From: SHVO01 sp041905795
GTDB taxonomy: Bacteria > Pseudomonadota > Alphaproteobacteria > Rhodospirillales > Rhodospirillaceae
Assembly (NCBI GenBank): GCA_041905795.1
Contig: JAYRKL010000018.1
Coordinates: 20,354 to 84,353 of the forward strand
Direction: 5' to 3'
Length of the DNA: 64,000 bases
Part shown: in pieces, positions 34,181 to 43,009 of the stretch
How the letters are laid out: the number at the start of each line of letters is the position of its first letter
Position numbering within the stretch: the first letter of the stretch is position 1
Program-made: the position numbers and the translations under genes
The notes under the pieces: model-generated
The model's input: the letters and a program-made list of their open reading frames with translations, nothing else
Told to the model about the DNA's origin: nothing
Database searches by the model: none

Positions 34181-35322
34181 GCCGCTCTGCCCTCACCGGC
34201 GCCCGCATCCTGACCGGCGACGGTTTCGTCGAAAACCACGTCCTTGTGGTGGCCGGCGGCGTCATTGAAGCCGTCGCCAAAGAGGTGCCGGTAGGCTGTG
34301 AGCGGATCGCGCTGGACGGCGGCGACCTGCTGCCGGGATTCATCGACATCCAGGTCAACGGCGGCGGCGGCGTGCTGTTCAACGACCAACCGACGGTCGC
34401 CGGCATCAAGGCCATCGGTGCGGCCCATCGGCGATTCGGCACCACCGGCTTCCTGCCCACCCTCATCAGCGACGATGTCGCGATCATGGACAAGGCCATC
34501 GACGCCGTCGAACAGGCCATCGCGGAAAAAGTGCCGGGCGTGCTCGGCATTCATCTCGAGGGCCCGTTCCTCAACCCGGCGCGCGCCGGTATCCACGACA
34601 CGTCGCATTTCCGCGTCATCGACGACGCCCTGATCGCGCGCCTCACGCGCCTCAAAGGCGGGCGCACGGTCATGACGCTGGCGCCCGAATGCGCGCCGCC
34701 CGGCGCCATCCGCAAGCTCTCGTCCGCGGGCGTGCTGGTCTGCGCCGGCCATAGCGCCGCCGATTACGCCGCCACCGTGGCGGCGTTGGCGGAAGGCGTA
34801 CGCGGCTTCACGCACCTGTTCAACGCCATGACACCCTTCACCAGCCGCGAACCAGGGATGGTGGGCGCGGCGCTCAACGACGCCGCCAGCTGGTGCGGCC
34901 TCATCGCTGACCTGCATCACGTTCACCCGGCATCATTGGCTGTCGCATTGCGCGCCAAACCTTCCGGCCGGTTTTTCCTGGTGACCGACGCCATGTCGAC
35001 GGTGGGATCGGACCAGACAAGCTTCATGCTCGGCGCCACCCGGATCACCGCGCGCGACGGACGGCTGACGGGGCCCGACGGCACCCTGGCGGGCTCTGAC
35101 CTCGATATGGCCACGGCCGTGCGCAATATGATCGCGGCGGTGAAAATCGCACCCGACGCGGCGGTGGCCATGGCCGCGGGCGCGCCCGCCGGCTTCCTCG
35201 GCATGGAGGCCGTGCGCGGACGCATCGCGCCGGGCCTCGCCGCCGATCTGGTGCATGTCGACAAGGCCGCCGGCGACGGCATGGCGGTGCTTGCGACCTG
35301 GATTGCCGGTGTGCGAGCCTGA
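34177..35322 (+). CDS. nagA: N-acetylglucosamine-6-phosphate deacetylase
   Basis: A 381-residue amidohydrolase of the NagA family. Metal and substrate motifs are intact: the DLLPGFIDIQVNGGGGVLFN opening, the metal Glu in GIHLEGPFLNPARAG, His in CAGHSAADY and FTHLFNAMTPF, and the catalytic Asp in LVTDAMSTVG. It removes acetate from GlcNAc-6-phosphate to give GlcN-6-phosphate, the substrate of the preceding SIS-domain protein. ATG 34177 overlaps the upstream stop (ATGA). MurQ follows after 23 bp. Confidence 0.93.
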   Translation: MSRSALTGARILTGDGFVENHVLVVAGGVIEAVAKEVPVGCERIALDGGDLLPGFIDIQVNGGGGVLFNDQPTVAGIKAIGAAHRRFGTTGFLPTLISDDVAIMDKAIDAVEQAIAEKVPGVLGIHLEGPFLNPARAGIHDTSHFRVIDDALIARLTRLKGGRTVMTLAPECAPPGAIRKLSSAGVLVCAGHSAADYAATVAALAEGVRGFTHLFNAMTPFTSREPGMVGAALNDAASWCGLIADLHHVHPASLAVALRAKPSGRFFLVTDAMSTVGSDQTSFMLGATRITARDGRLTGPDGTLAGSDLDMATAVRNMIAAVKIAPDAAVAMAAGAPAGFLGMEAVRGRIAPGLAADLVHVDKAAGDGMAVLATWIAGVRA

Positions 35323-35345
35323 GGCGCACTCAAGTGAGGATTCGC

Positions 35346-36233
35346 GTGAGCAAGACCGAGACCATCAGCGCCCGCTACAGCACGCTTGATCTGTGGCCCA
35401 CCGGCGAAGCTGTCGACGCCATGCTCGAGGCGCAGATGGCCGCCGCGGCCGCCGTGCGCCCTGCCTCCGGCGCCATCGCCGCCGCGGCCGATGCCGCCGC
35501 CGAGCGCCTGAGCGCCGGCCAGGGACGCCTGGTTTATGTAGGCGCCGGCACCTCCGGGCGCATCGCCGTCCAGGACGGCGTTGAACTGGGACCGACCTTC
35601 GACTGGCCTGAGGCGCGCCTGTTGTATCTTTTGGCCGGCGGCAACCGGGCCATCACCGCCAGCGTCGAGGACGCCGAGGACGACGCCGCCGGTGCGCGTC
35701 ACCTGATCGACGATCACAAAGTCGGCGCGCAGGATGTGCTGATCGGCGTCGCCGCATCGGGACGCACGCCGTTCACCCTCGCCGCCGTCGAGCACGCGCG
35801 CGCCGCCGGCGCGCTGACCATCGGCATCGCGGGCAACCCCGACGCGCCGCTGCTCGCCGCGGCGCATCACGGCATCCTGATCGCCACCGGCGAGGAAGTC
35901 ATCGCCGGCTCGACACGCATGAAGGCCGGCACCGCGCAGAAGATCGCGCTCAACCTGTTTTCCACCGCCTGCATGCTCCGCCTCGGCCTGGTGCACGGCA
36001 ACATGATGGTCGCCATGCGCCTGTCCAACGCCAAACTGCGGGGCCGCGCCGTGGAGATCGTGCAGACCATCGCCGGCGGCAGCACCGACGCCGCCAAGGC
36101 GGCGCTGGTGCGGGCCGGCGGCGACATCCGCACGGCGGTGCTGGTGGCGCGCGGCGCCGGACCCGAGGAGGCTCGCGCCCGCCTCGCGGCCGCGGGCGGT
36201 GTGTTGCGCAAGGCGCTCGAGTCCCAGCCATGA
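35346..36233 (+). CDS. murQ: N-acetylmuramic acid 6-phosphate etherase
   Basis: A 295-residue SIS-domain etherase, matching the usual ~298 residues. Characteristic segments are LVYVGAGTSGRIAVQDGVEL, IGVAASGRTPFTLAA, EVIAGSTRMKAGTAQKIALN and GLVHGNMMVAM. MurQ cleaves the lactyl ether of MurNAc-6-phosphate, giving GlcNAc-6-phosphate for NagA. GTG 35346 is preferred as start because GAGGA (35336-35340) sits 5 bases upstream; an in-frame GTG at 35334 has no site. The stop overlaps the following kinase gene (ATGA). Confidence 0.93.
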   Translation: MSKTETISARYSTLDLWPTGEAVDAMLEAQMAAAAAVRPASGAIAAAADAAAERLSAGQGRLVYVGAGTSGRIAVQDGVELGPTFDWPEARLLYLLAGGNRAITASVEDAEDDAAGARHLIDDHKVGAQDVLIGVAASGRTPFTLAAVEHARAAGALTIGIAGNPDAPLLAAAHHGILIATGEEVIAGSTRMKAGTAQKIALNLFSTACMLRLGLVHGNMMVAMRLSNAKLRGRAVEIVQTIAGGSTDAAKAALVRAGGDIRTAVLVARGAGPEEARARLAAAGGVLRKALESQP

Positions 36234-37090
36234 CGCCTTACTTCATCGGCATCGACGCCGGCGGCAGCCATTGCCGCGCACGGCTCACCGACGCGACCGG
36301 CAAGATCCTGGGCACCGGTGAAACCGGCCCGGCCAACGCCCGCATCGGCATCGAGAAATTACGCGCGGTCCTGATGGAAGCCTGCGACATGGCCTTGGGC
36401 CGTGCCGGCGTGCAGGCGGATGCCGGCGTCAGCGCGGGATTCGGCATCGCCGGCATCTCGCGCCCCGGCGTACGCGACGCCCTGCATGCGCTCGATCTGC
36501 CCTTTGCCAAAGCGAGGTGGGAAACCGACGCCGCCATCGCCAACCTCGGCGCCCACGCCGGCGCCGACGGCGCCACCCTGATCCTGGGCACCGGCAGCAT
36601 CGCCTATGTCAAGGCCGGCGGTTCGGCCTTTGCCATCGGCGGCTACGGCTTTCCCATCTCCGACGAGGGCAGCGGCGCGGCGCTGGGGCTTTCGGCCGTC
36701 CGCCACGCCCTGCGCGCCCTGGATGGACGCACCAAACCGACGCCGCTCTCCGCCGCCATCACCAGCCGGTTCAGCCACGAGATCCCGCGGGTGATCGCCT
36801 GGATGGACACCGCCACACCCAAGGATTACGGCGCCTTCGCGCCCATCGTGTTCGACTTCGCCGAGGCCGACGATGAGATCGCGCGCTCGATCGTCGAGGG
36901 CGCGGCGCTGCATGTGGAACGCTTCATCGAAACCATTTTCCTCAGGGGTGCGCCGCGCTGCGCCCTCGCCGGCGGCCTGGCGCCGCGCATGAAACCGTGG
37001 CTGCGCGCCCGCACGGTGGCGCGCCTGAGCGAACCTTTGGGCGATCCGCTGGACGGCGCCCTGCTGCTGGCAGGGCTTCAGAGAAAATGA
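36230..37090 (+). CDS. N-acetylglucosamine kinase (BadF/BadG/BcrA/BcrD ATPase family)
   Basis: A 286-residue ASKHA-fold sugar kinase. The phosphate-1 loop YFIGIDAGGSHCRARLTD, the second phosphate loop TLILGTGSIAYV, and the adenosine-site CALAGGLAPRM are present, together with the G-G-Y-G-F-P-x-x-D-E-G-S-G motif typical of BadF-type GlcNAc kinases. It would phosphorylate GlcNAc and probably MurNAc from recycled muropeptides to feed NagA or MurQ. It is translationally coupled to murQ and ends the operon at a hairpin. Confidence 0.88.
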   Translation: MTPYFIGIDAGGSHCRARLTDATGKILGTGETGPANARIGIEKLRAVLMEACDMALGRAGVQADAGVSAGFGIAGISRPGVRDALHALDLPFAKARWETDAAIANLGAHAGADGATLILGTGSIAYVKAGGSAFAIGGYGFPISDEGSGAALGLSAVRHALRALDGRTKPTPLSAAITSRFSHEIPRVIAWMDTATPKDYGAFAPIVFDFAEADDEIARSIVEGAALHVERFIETIFLRGAPRCALAGGLAPRMKPWLRARTVARLSEPLGDPLDGALLLAGLQRK

Positions 37091-37118
37091 ACCCCGGCGG
37101 CCGTGCGCCGGGGTTCAT
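37087..37118. terminator. Bidirectional-type hairpin between convergent genes
   Basis: A perfect 13-bp stem (37087-37099 with 37106-37118, 6-base loop) contains the stop codon of the kinase gene. On the minus strand it is followed by TTTCTC and so can terminate the peroxiredoxin transcript. The plus side has only a weak T run (GTCTTC). Confidence 0.65.
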
Positions 37119-37138
37119 GTCTTCAGGCCGAGGCCGGC

Positions 37139-37723
37139 TTATTTCTTCAGGCCCTGCACAATCGCCAGCGACTTCTCCACATGGTCCGCCGGATTGATCT
37201 TGTCGTCGGCGGACGACAGGGTCGCGATCACCTTTGAATCCGGCGCGATGACGAAGGTCGTGCGCTCGGTCAGTTCATGGGTGACTTCGGCGCCGCGGGT
37301 GTCGGTGACTTTGCGGTTCAGATTCATGGTAGCGAGGTTGTAGGCCTTGGAGATCGCCCCGTCGGCATCCGACGCCACCGGGAACTTGCCGGCGCAATAC
37401 TGCGGATCGGCCGAAAAATCGTTGAGCTGTTTGATGGTGTCGCGCGACACGCCGATGATGGTGGTGCCGGCGGCGTCGAACTTATCCTTAGCCTCGGCGA
37501 AGGTATGGGCTTCGAGATTGCAGCCGCCGGTATAGGCCGCGGGGTAGAAGTAGACCACCACCGGCCCCTTCTTGAGCGCGTCCTTGAGCGAGAAGTTGAA
37601 TTCCTTGCCGGCGAGGGAAGCCTTCGCCGAAAAGTCGGGCGCCTTTTGACCGGTCTTGAGGGCGGCAAAGGCGGGCAGCGCCAAGACGCCGGCCAGGGCG
37701 GCGCCGAGCAACACACGTTTCAT
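37139..37723 (-). CDS. Periplasmic BCP-type peroxiredoxin
   Basis: A 194-residue protein with a signal peptide (KRVLLGAALAGVLALPAFA). The thioredoxin-fold AhpC/TSA domain has the peroxidatic Cys68 in the motif YPAAYTGGCNLEA, where the usual P of T-P-G-C is a G. A second cysteine in PQYCAGKFP (around 110) may be the resolving one. It would reduce peroxides in the periplasm using a thioredoxin-like donor. A good GAGGAGG ribosome site precedes ATG 37723. It converges on the salvage operon and is divergent from the secreted amidase. Confidence 0.9.
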   Translation of the reverse strand: MKRVLLGAALAGVLALPAFAALKTGQKAPDFSAKASLAGKEFNFSLKDALKKGPVVVYFYPAAYTGGCNLEAHTFAEAKDKFDAAGTTIIGVSRDTIKQLNDFSADPQYCAGKFPVASDADGAISKAYNLATMNLNRKVTDTRGAEVTHELTERTTFVIAPDSKVIATLSSADDKINPADHVEKSLAIVQGLKK

Positions 37724-37871
37724 GGAGGGTCCTCCTCGGGTTGGGGCAATTGGCGGCTTAGTAGATCACCGGTCCTGAAAGCCGGGCAAGGGCGGTCGGA
37801 GCCTTCGGCCCCTATTGACGGCAGAGGCCTGGGCCTTTGAGATGGCGCAGGGACCATATGTGGGGATTCAT

Positions 37872-39425
37872 ATGACATTGTTTCGTGCGTCGGTAGCACT
37901 GTCCTGCCTCGCCCTCACCACCACGACCGCCGCCGCGGCGGCGCCGGCCTTCCGCCTCGAAGAAACCACCATTGCCGACGTCCACGACGCCATGCGCGCC
38001 GGAACCCTGACCTGCCATGACCTGGTGGCCGCCTATCTCGCGCGGATCGCGGCTTATGACAAACAGGGCCCGGCCCTCAACGCCATCGTCCTCGCCAACC
38101 CCAATGCCCTGGCCGAGGCGGATGCCCTGGATCGCGCGTTCGCGCAGCGCGGCCTGACCGGCCCGCTGCACTGCGTGCCGGCGATCGTGAAGGACAACTT
38201 CGAGACCATCGGGCTGCAGAGCGCCGGCGGCTCGCTCTCGCTCCAGGGCTTCGTGTCGAACAAAGACGCCTTCCAGGTCAAGCGCATCAAGGATGCGGGC
38301 GCCATCGTGCTGGCCAAATCCAATATGGCGGAGTTCGCCTTCAGCCCCGTCGAGACGGTGAATTCGCTCCTGCCCGGCTATACCCGCAATCCTTACGACA
38401 CCGCCCGCGTCACCGCCGGCTCAAGCGGCGGCACCGCCGCGGCCGTCGCCGCGAACTTCGGCCTGATCGGTCTCGGCACCGACACCGGCGATTCGATCCG
38501 GGGTCCGGCGTCCCACCTCGCGCTGGCCGGCATCCGCTCGACCATGGGCCTCACCAGCCGCGCCGGAGTGATCCCGCTCAACCTGCTGGCCGATATCGCC
38601 GGCCCCATGACCCGCACGCTGACCGACGCCGTGAAGGTGCTGCAGGTGATCGCCGGCGAAGACCCGGCCGACGCGGCCACTTCGTCCGTCAGGGCACGGC
38701 CGATCCCCAATTACCGGGGGGCGCTGGTTCCGGGCGGGCTCAAGGGTGCCCGCATCGGCGTGCTGCACCAGGCTTATGAGCGTGACCCGGACGGTGTCGA
38801 CGCCGATGTGAAAACGGTGTTCGCGGCTGCGGTCGAGGCCCTCAAGGCCGCCGGCGCCGTGATCGTCGATCCGGCGGCGGTGAACCTGGACCAGATCAAA
38901 CGCAATCCGGACGCCGCACCCTGCATGGGTTTCAAATACGATATCAACGCCTGGCTCGCATCCCACGGCGACCGCATCCCCATGAAAACGCTGGATGACA
39001 TCGTCGCCTCGCGCAAGTTTCATCCTTCGATCCAGCTGCGCCTGCAAGCCGCGCAGGCGTCCACTCCGCAGGGGCCCGGCAGCGACGCCTGCAAACAGGA
39101 GATGGCTTACCGCAGGGCCTTTGGCGACGCGGTCACCAAGGCCATGGCCGACATGAAGTTGGATGCTTTTGTCTATCCCACCTGGAGCTTCCCGCCGCGC
39201 CTGATCGGCGACCTCAACACCCCGGGCGGCGACAACAGCCAGGTGTTCTCGCCGACGTCGGGCTTCCCGGCCATCAATGTTCCCATGGGCTACACCCGCG
39301 ACGGCAAGCTGCCGGCCGGCATCACCTTTTTCGGCCGCGCCTGGGATGAGCCCACGCTCATCAAGCTCGCCTATGGTTTCGAGCAGGCGACGCGCCACCG
39401 GCGCCCGCCGGTTTTCACGCCCTGA
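37872..39425 (+). CDS. Secreted amidase-signature family amidase
   Basis: A 517-residue protein with a Sec signal peptide (FRASVALSCLALTTTTAAAAA). The amidase-signature Ser-cisSer-Lys triad is visible: Lys in PAIVKDNFETIG, cis-Ser in TAGSSGGTAAAVAANFG and the nucleophile Ser in GTDTGDSIRGPAS. One usual glycine (TGGS) is replaced by D, a small deviation. It hydrolyses an amide in the periplasm; family substrates range from fatty amides to peptides, so specificity is open. ATG 37872 directly precedes the signal peptide. The YaiI-family gene overlaps its stop (TGATG). Confidence 0.9.
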   Translation: MTLFRASVALSCLALTTTTAAAAAPAFRLEETTIADVHDAMRAGTLTCHDLVAAYLARIAAYDKQGPALNAIVLANPNALAEADALDRAFAQRGLTGPLHCVPAIVKDNFETIGLQSAGGSLSLQGFVSNKDAFQVKRIKDAGAIVLAKSNMAEFAFSPVETVNSLLPGYTRNPYDTARVTAGSSGGTAAAVAANFGLIGLGTDTGDSIRGPASHLALAGIRSTMGLTSRAGVIPLNLLADIAGPMTRTLTDAVKVLQVIAGEDPADAATSSVRARPIPNYRGALVPGGLKGARIGVLHQAYERDPDGVDADVKTVFAAAVEALKAAGAVIVDPAAVNLDQIKRNPDAAPCMGFKYDINAWLASHGDRIPMKTLDDIVASRKFHPSIQLRLQAAQASTPQGPGSDACKQEMAYRRAFGDAVTKAMADMKLDAFVYPTWSFPPRLIGDLNTPGGDNSQVFSPTSGFPAINVPMGYTRDGKLPAGITFFGRAWDEPTLIKLAYGFEQATRHRRPPVFTP

Positions 39426-39883
39426 TGGTCAGGATTTTCGTCGACGCCGACGCCTGCCCGGTCAAGGACGAGGTGGTGCGCGTGGCCGCCCGCCACCAGC
39501 TGCCCATGTCGTTCGTCGCCAACACCTGGATGCGCGACCCCGACCATTACCTCGCCGAGAAGATCGCGGTGGGCAACGATCCCGATGCCGCCGACGCCTG
39601 GATCGCGGAGCGCGTGACCGCCACCGATGTCGTGATCACCAACGACATCCCGTTGGCGCGCCTGTGCGTTGCGAAAGGCGCGCTGGTGCTGCGGCCCAAC
39701 GGCACGCAGCTCGACGGCAATTCCATCGGCATGGCGGTGGCGGCGCGCGACCTGACCCAGCACCTGCGCGACACCGGCGCCATCACCGGCGGACCGGCGG
39801 CCTTCGCCAAGGCCGACCGGTCGCGGTTTCTCGACAAACTGGAAAGCGCCGTCCAGGCCAGCCTGCGCAAGCCGGCGGGTTAG
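39425..39883 (+). CDS. YaiI/YqxD family (DUF188) protein
   Basis: A 152-residue protein matching UPF0178/DUF188, a PIN-like fold: VRIFVDADACPVKDEVVRVA, DAADAWIAERVTATDVVITN and DIPLARLCVAKGALVLRPNG. Conserved acidic residues (DADACP, TNDIPLA) suggest a nuclease-like metal site, but activity is unproven in the family. The start overlaps the amidase stop, so it is translated from the same mRNA. Its TAG stop (39881-39883) is the first three bases of a palindromic repeat. Confidence 0.88.
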   Translation: MVRIFVDADACPVKDEVVRVAARHQLPMSFVANTWMRDPDHYLAEKIAVGNDPDAADAWIAERVTATDVVITNDIPLARLCVAKGALVLRPNGTQLDGNSIGMAVAARDLTQHLRDTGAITGGPAAFAKADRSRFLDKLESAVQASLRKPAG

Positions 39884-39980
39884 AGCATGATCGAGTCATA
39901 TTGAATCGCGATCATGCTCTAATTTTTGATTTGGTCGCATTTTCTGCGATGAACCGGCATCCACTTCATCGGAAAATGCT
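39881..39980. repeat. Bipartite palindromic repeat, copy 2
   Basis: The first hairpin is perfect: TAGAGCATGATCG (39881-39893) pairs with CGATCATGCTCTA (39909-39921). The spacer has ATTTGGTCGCAT. The second hairpin pairs GCATTTTCTGCGATGA (39937-39952) with TCATCGGAAAATGC (39966-39979), with a small asymmetry. It has the same organisation as 27178-27281. It lies between convergent genes and supplies the upstream stop codon. The outer arms match the gagcatgatc palindromes dispersed in many alphaproteobacteria. Confidence 0.75.
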
Positions 39981-39984
39981 CTGG

Positions 39985-41412
39985 CTACTTCTTCCCGACA
40001 AACGCCGCGAACTCGGCCATGGGCACCGCGCCGCGCCCGTGGATGCCGACGACTGTGGCCACGTCCAGCTTCAGGCGCCGGATATTGTCGTAGAGCACCA
40101 GGGCATCGGACGGCGCCGGGTTGGGCGCCTGCGCGCCGGCCGGGCCGGGGCTGTAGCTGTCGGCCTCGATGAGGATTTTCGCGGCCGGGATGTAGACCAC
40201 CGACAGTTCATCGCTATGGCCGTCGCCGGTGGTGTTGTAGACCTCGACGCTGCGTTTGCCGTCGCCGATGACATGCTTGTCGGTCAGGGTTTCGAACACT
40301 GGCGCCTTATGGGCCTTGGATTGCGCGTCCGGAACGATCGTCGCCGGCGCCAGGAAGGTCTTCTCGAAATAAGCCTTGTTGGAGGCATGGGTCACCACCG
40401 TGGCGCCTTCGGCCACATAGGTGCGCAGGCCGCCGGCATGGTCGAAGTGGTGATGGGTGCTGATGACGTATTTGATCGGCTTGCCCGGCACGAGTTTCCT
40501 GGCCTCGGCGATCACCGCCAGCGAGCGCTCCTCCGACTGGGGCGCCTCGATCACCGCGATATAGGTGTCGAAGTCCACCAGCACGCTGTGATGCGACCCG
40601 CCGGCCAGGAGCCACACGCCATCGGCAAGCCTGGAGGCCGCCACCTGCACAGCCGGAGCGGTCGCGGTCTGGACATTGGCCGGAACGGCGAGGTCGGCGG
40701 TGATGTTGGTTTGCACGCCCGTGACCGTGAAGTCGTTGACCGGGAAATCGCCGCCGGTCTGCACGATATGGGTGGGGAACTTGACGCCGCCGAAGTCCTT
40801 ATAGCCGGAATAGGCGTAGCTGTAGGCCATGTCGCCCATGACCGGGTTGGGGAACCGGGTGGCCACGCCCGTGACCATGCCGGCGGCGTCGATGGCGCCG
40901 GTGAGGGCGAACTTGTTGAGCACCGTGAATGACACCGTGTCGATTTTCCCGCTGCCTTCGCCGCGCGACGTCACGGATACAGCGGGCGCCGCGGCCGCGG
41001 CGCGCAGGAAACCATGGGGCGTCATCCAGATCTGCAGCTGGCGTTCTTCCGCCGCCGCCAGCTGGGGATTGGGACCGGCCGGACCGATGTTCCAGGCCTT
41101 GTCGCCGTTGACGAAGGTGTTCTGGCGCTGGCCGCCGAACACCGGGTTCTTGAACACCAGGCCCAAGGTCGCGGCCTTCTGGTCGTAATTCACCGCGGCG
41201 GTCATGCTTTCCAGCGGGCGGCGCGGCCATTCCTGACCGGCGGTCAGGGCCTGGCCGAAAAAGGCGTTCATGCCGGTGCCGGTGTATTGCAGCCCCGCCG
41301 GATTGCCCATGGCGCCCTGCGCCCGCGCGATCACCGCCTTGCTGTCCTGGGCCATGGCGGGCGGCGCCAGCACCGCGGCGCCGACCATCGCCGACACAAA
41401 TATGGTTTTCAT
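39985..41412 (-). CDS. Exported metallo-beta-lactamase-fold hydrolase
   Basis: A 475-residue protein with a signal peptide (KTIFVSAMVGAAVLAPPAMA). The N-terminal ~240 residues form a beta-rich exported domain without a recognised name. The C-terminal MBL domain has a complete H-x-H-x-D-H motif (STHHHFDHAGGL), a further His in TTGDGHSDELSV, an Asp in IEADSYSPG and a last His in GIHGRG. It is therefore probably an active di-zinc hydrolase in the periplasm; the substrate is unknown. Its 3' end lies 5 bp from the palindromic repeat. Confidence 0.88.
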   Translation of the reverse strand: MKTIFVSAMVGAAVLAPPAMAQDSKAVIARAQGAMGNPAGLQYTGTGMNAFFGQALTAGQEWPRRPLESMTAAVNYDQKAATLGLVFKNPVFGGQRQNTFVNGDKAWNIGPAGPNPQLAAAEERQLQIWMTPHGFLRAAAAAPAVSVTSRGEGSGKIDTVSFTVLNKFALTGAIDAAGMVTGVATRFPNPVMGDMAYSYAYSGYKDFGGVKFPTHIVQTGGDFPVNDFTVTGVQTNITADLAVPANVQTATAPAVQVAASRLADGVWLLAGGSHHSVLVDFDTYIAVIEAPQSEERSLAVIAEARKLVPGKPIKYVISTHHHFDHAGGLRTYVAEGATVVTHASNKAYFEKTFLAPATIVPDAQSKAHKAPVFETLTDKHVIGDGKRSVEVYNTTGDGHSDELSVVYIPAAKILIEADSYSPGPAGAQAPNPAPSDALVLYDNIRRLKLDVATVVGIHGRGAVPMAEFAAFVGKK

Positions 41413-41654
41413 GTTTTCTCCCCCTTCCCATTCCCGGAGACGGAATCGTTACGCGCCGGCCGCAGGCCAGGCAACATGTTTACGCAGGCTCTGGCTGTCG
41501 CGGATATCTCGGATTGCCAGGGACTTAGCCGTTGGCGGACCTCACGTTCCCGTGTCCCGGAAAGGTGAGGTCATTGTCCGTCCCGCACCAGGACAGGTAT
41601 TCTCATGGGGCGCCACAGGACCGCGCGCGTCACGCGCGGAAGGAGACCGTCGAC

Positions 41655-41888
41655 ATGGCTCTTGCGACCTACGCCGTCGTTCGCGCGGGCGACAAATGGA
41701 CCATCAAGTACGACAAGCAGAACTACGGCACCTTCAAAAGCCAGCAGGAGGCGGTGACTCACGCCATCAAGACGGCGCACCGCGTCGGCGAGAAAGGCCA
41801 CAACGCCCAGGTGCTGATCCAAGGCATCGACAACCGCCTGCACGTGGAATGGGTCTACGGCAAGAGTCCCGATCCGCCGGCCGATTAG
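41655..41888 (+). CDS. DUF2188-like small protein
   Basis: 77 residues with the DUF2188-like pattern: a tryptophan-containing strand (VVRAGDKWTIKYDKQNYGTF), then SQQEAVTHAIKTAHRVGEKG, then a final QVLIQGIDNRLHVEWVYG strand. It is a small cytoplasmic protein of unknown role. A ribosome-binding AAGGAGA precedes ATG 41655 by about 9 bases. Its last 4 bases overlap the convergent PhyH-type gene. The 242 bp upstream (41413-41654) hold its promoter and that of the divergent MBL gene, but no element is clear. Confidence 0.8.
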   Translation: MALATYAVVRAGDKWTIKYDKQNYGTFKSQQEAVTHAIKTAHRVGEKGHNAQVLIQGIDNRLHVEWVYGKSPDPPAD

Positions 41889-42838
41889 GGCGTGTAGAAG
41901 AGTCGATTGGCGTAGCTCGATCCCTGGTCGCCGGTCACCGCGCACGGGCGGGGAATCGGCGCATAGGTCGAGTTGAATTTCGGCGCCAGCGAATAGCAGA
42001 TCTCAAAGACGAGACGCGGCGTGTCGACCGGCGGCAATCCCCGGTGCAGGCCGCGCGTATCTTCGAAGAACGAGGAACCCCGCGCGCCGGTTATCGTGCG
42101 GATGCTTTCGCGGGGGAACTGGCGGGCGACATCGGCGTCTTCCTTGCGGTGCACCTCCATCCACTCCAGGAACTGCTTCTGCTCGGCCGTGCTCAGCCAT
42201 GTCCGCCGCCCCATGAATCCGATCAGGGCGTCGAAACTATGGGTCTCGTCCACGAATTCGTGCGGGCCCGAGGTGCGCGTGACGTCGGTGAGATAGCAAA
42301 ACACCTTCAGCATGCGAAAATCGTCGCGGTCATGATGAAAATGCTGCATGCCGCGCGGAGCGACGGTGGACGGGAATGACCACCACGCCGTGATGATGGT
42401 GACCGTCGGCGGCGCCTCCAGGTAAGCTTCCGCCACGCGCAAGAGGTTCTGATCGAATGCGGCGCGGCAGAAGGCCGGACAAGCGGATATGACCCCCTGT
42501 TCCCACAGGCCGAAGCGCACATTCAGGGGCCGGTCGGCGAGCAACCCGCGGGTTGAAGCATCCGCCGTCATCTCGTCGTTGCTGAAGCAGATCGGCTTAT
42601 CGGCGAAATACGTTTCAATCTCGGCAAGATCGGCGGCCGAGAACATGGGCGACACCTCGGCGAAACCCTTTTGCCGAAGCCGCTGCACGGTCGCCTGCTC
42701 CGCCGGCCCGGATGCGGAGACGGGCAAGGGCCAGGACCTGCGAATGGTATTCGCCATGGACGCGCCCATCATGTCGCGCGTACGCTTGTCCACCCCCCCC
42801 TTCAGCATCTGGAAAAGGAATTGTTCGGCGTTGGTCAT
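41885..42838 (-). CDS. Phytanoyl-CoA-dioxygenase (PhyH)-like oxygenase
   Basis: A 317-residue Fe(II)/2-oxoglutarate dioxygenase. The H168-x-D170 pair sits in QHFHHDRDDFRML, and the distal His plus 2OG-binding Arg are in DTRGLHRGLPP and TPRLVFEICYS. The segment VFCYLTDVTRTSGPHEFV is typical of PhyH-type enzymes acting on lipids or natural products. The substrate is unknown. It is divergent (171-bp gap) from the surface-carbohydrate gene at 43010, suggesting a role in modifying a surface polymer, though this rests on position only. Confidence 0.82.
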   Translation of the reverse strand: MTNAEQFLFQMLKGGVDKRTRDMMGASMANTIRRSWPLPVSASGPAEQATVQRLRQKGFAEVSPMFSAADLAEIETYFADKPICFSNDEMTADASTRGLLADRPLNVRFGLWEQGVISACPAFCRAAFDQNLLRVAEAYLEAPPTVTIITAWWSFPSTVAPRGMQHFHHDRDDFRMLKVFCYLTDVTRTSGPHEFVDETHSFDALIGFMGRRTWLSTAEQKQFLEWMEVHRKEDADVARQFPRESIRTITGARGSSFFEDTRGLHRGLPPVDTPRLVFEICYSLAPKFNSTYAPIPRPCAVTGDQGSSYANRLFYTP

Positions 42839-43009
42839 GGATGTCCTTGGAGGTTCGGCAGCAGAGTGGTTGCGAATCCGGCCGTGCCGTCGCCTGTCCT
42901 ATTTACCGCAAAACGCCGCACAATGCCCAGACGCCAGGTGGAGGGCCGACGCGGCCGGCACCCCCGGCGACAGTTGATTTCCACCGACCCTGGCGGGCAA
43001 AAGACACCC

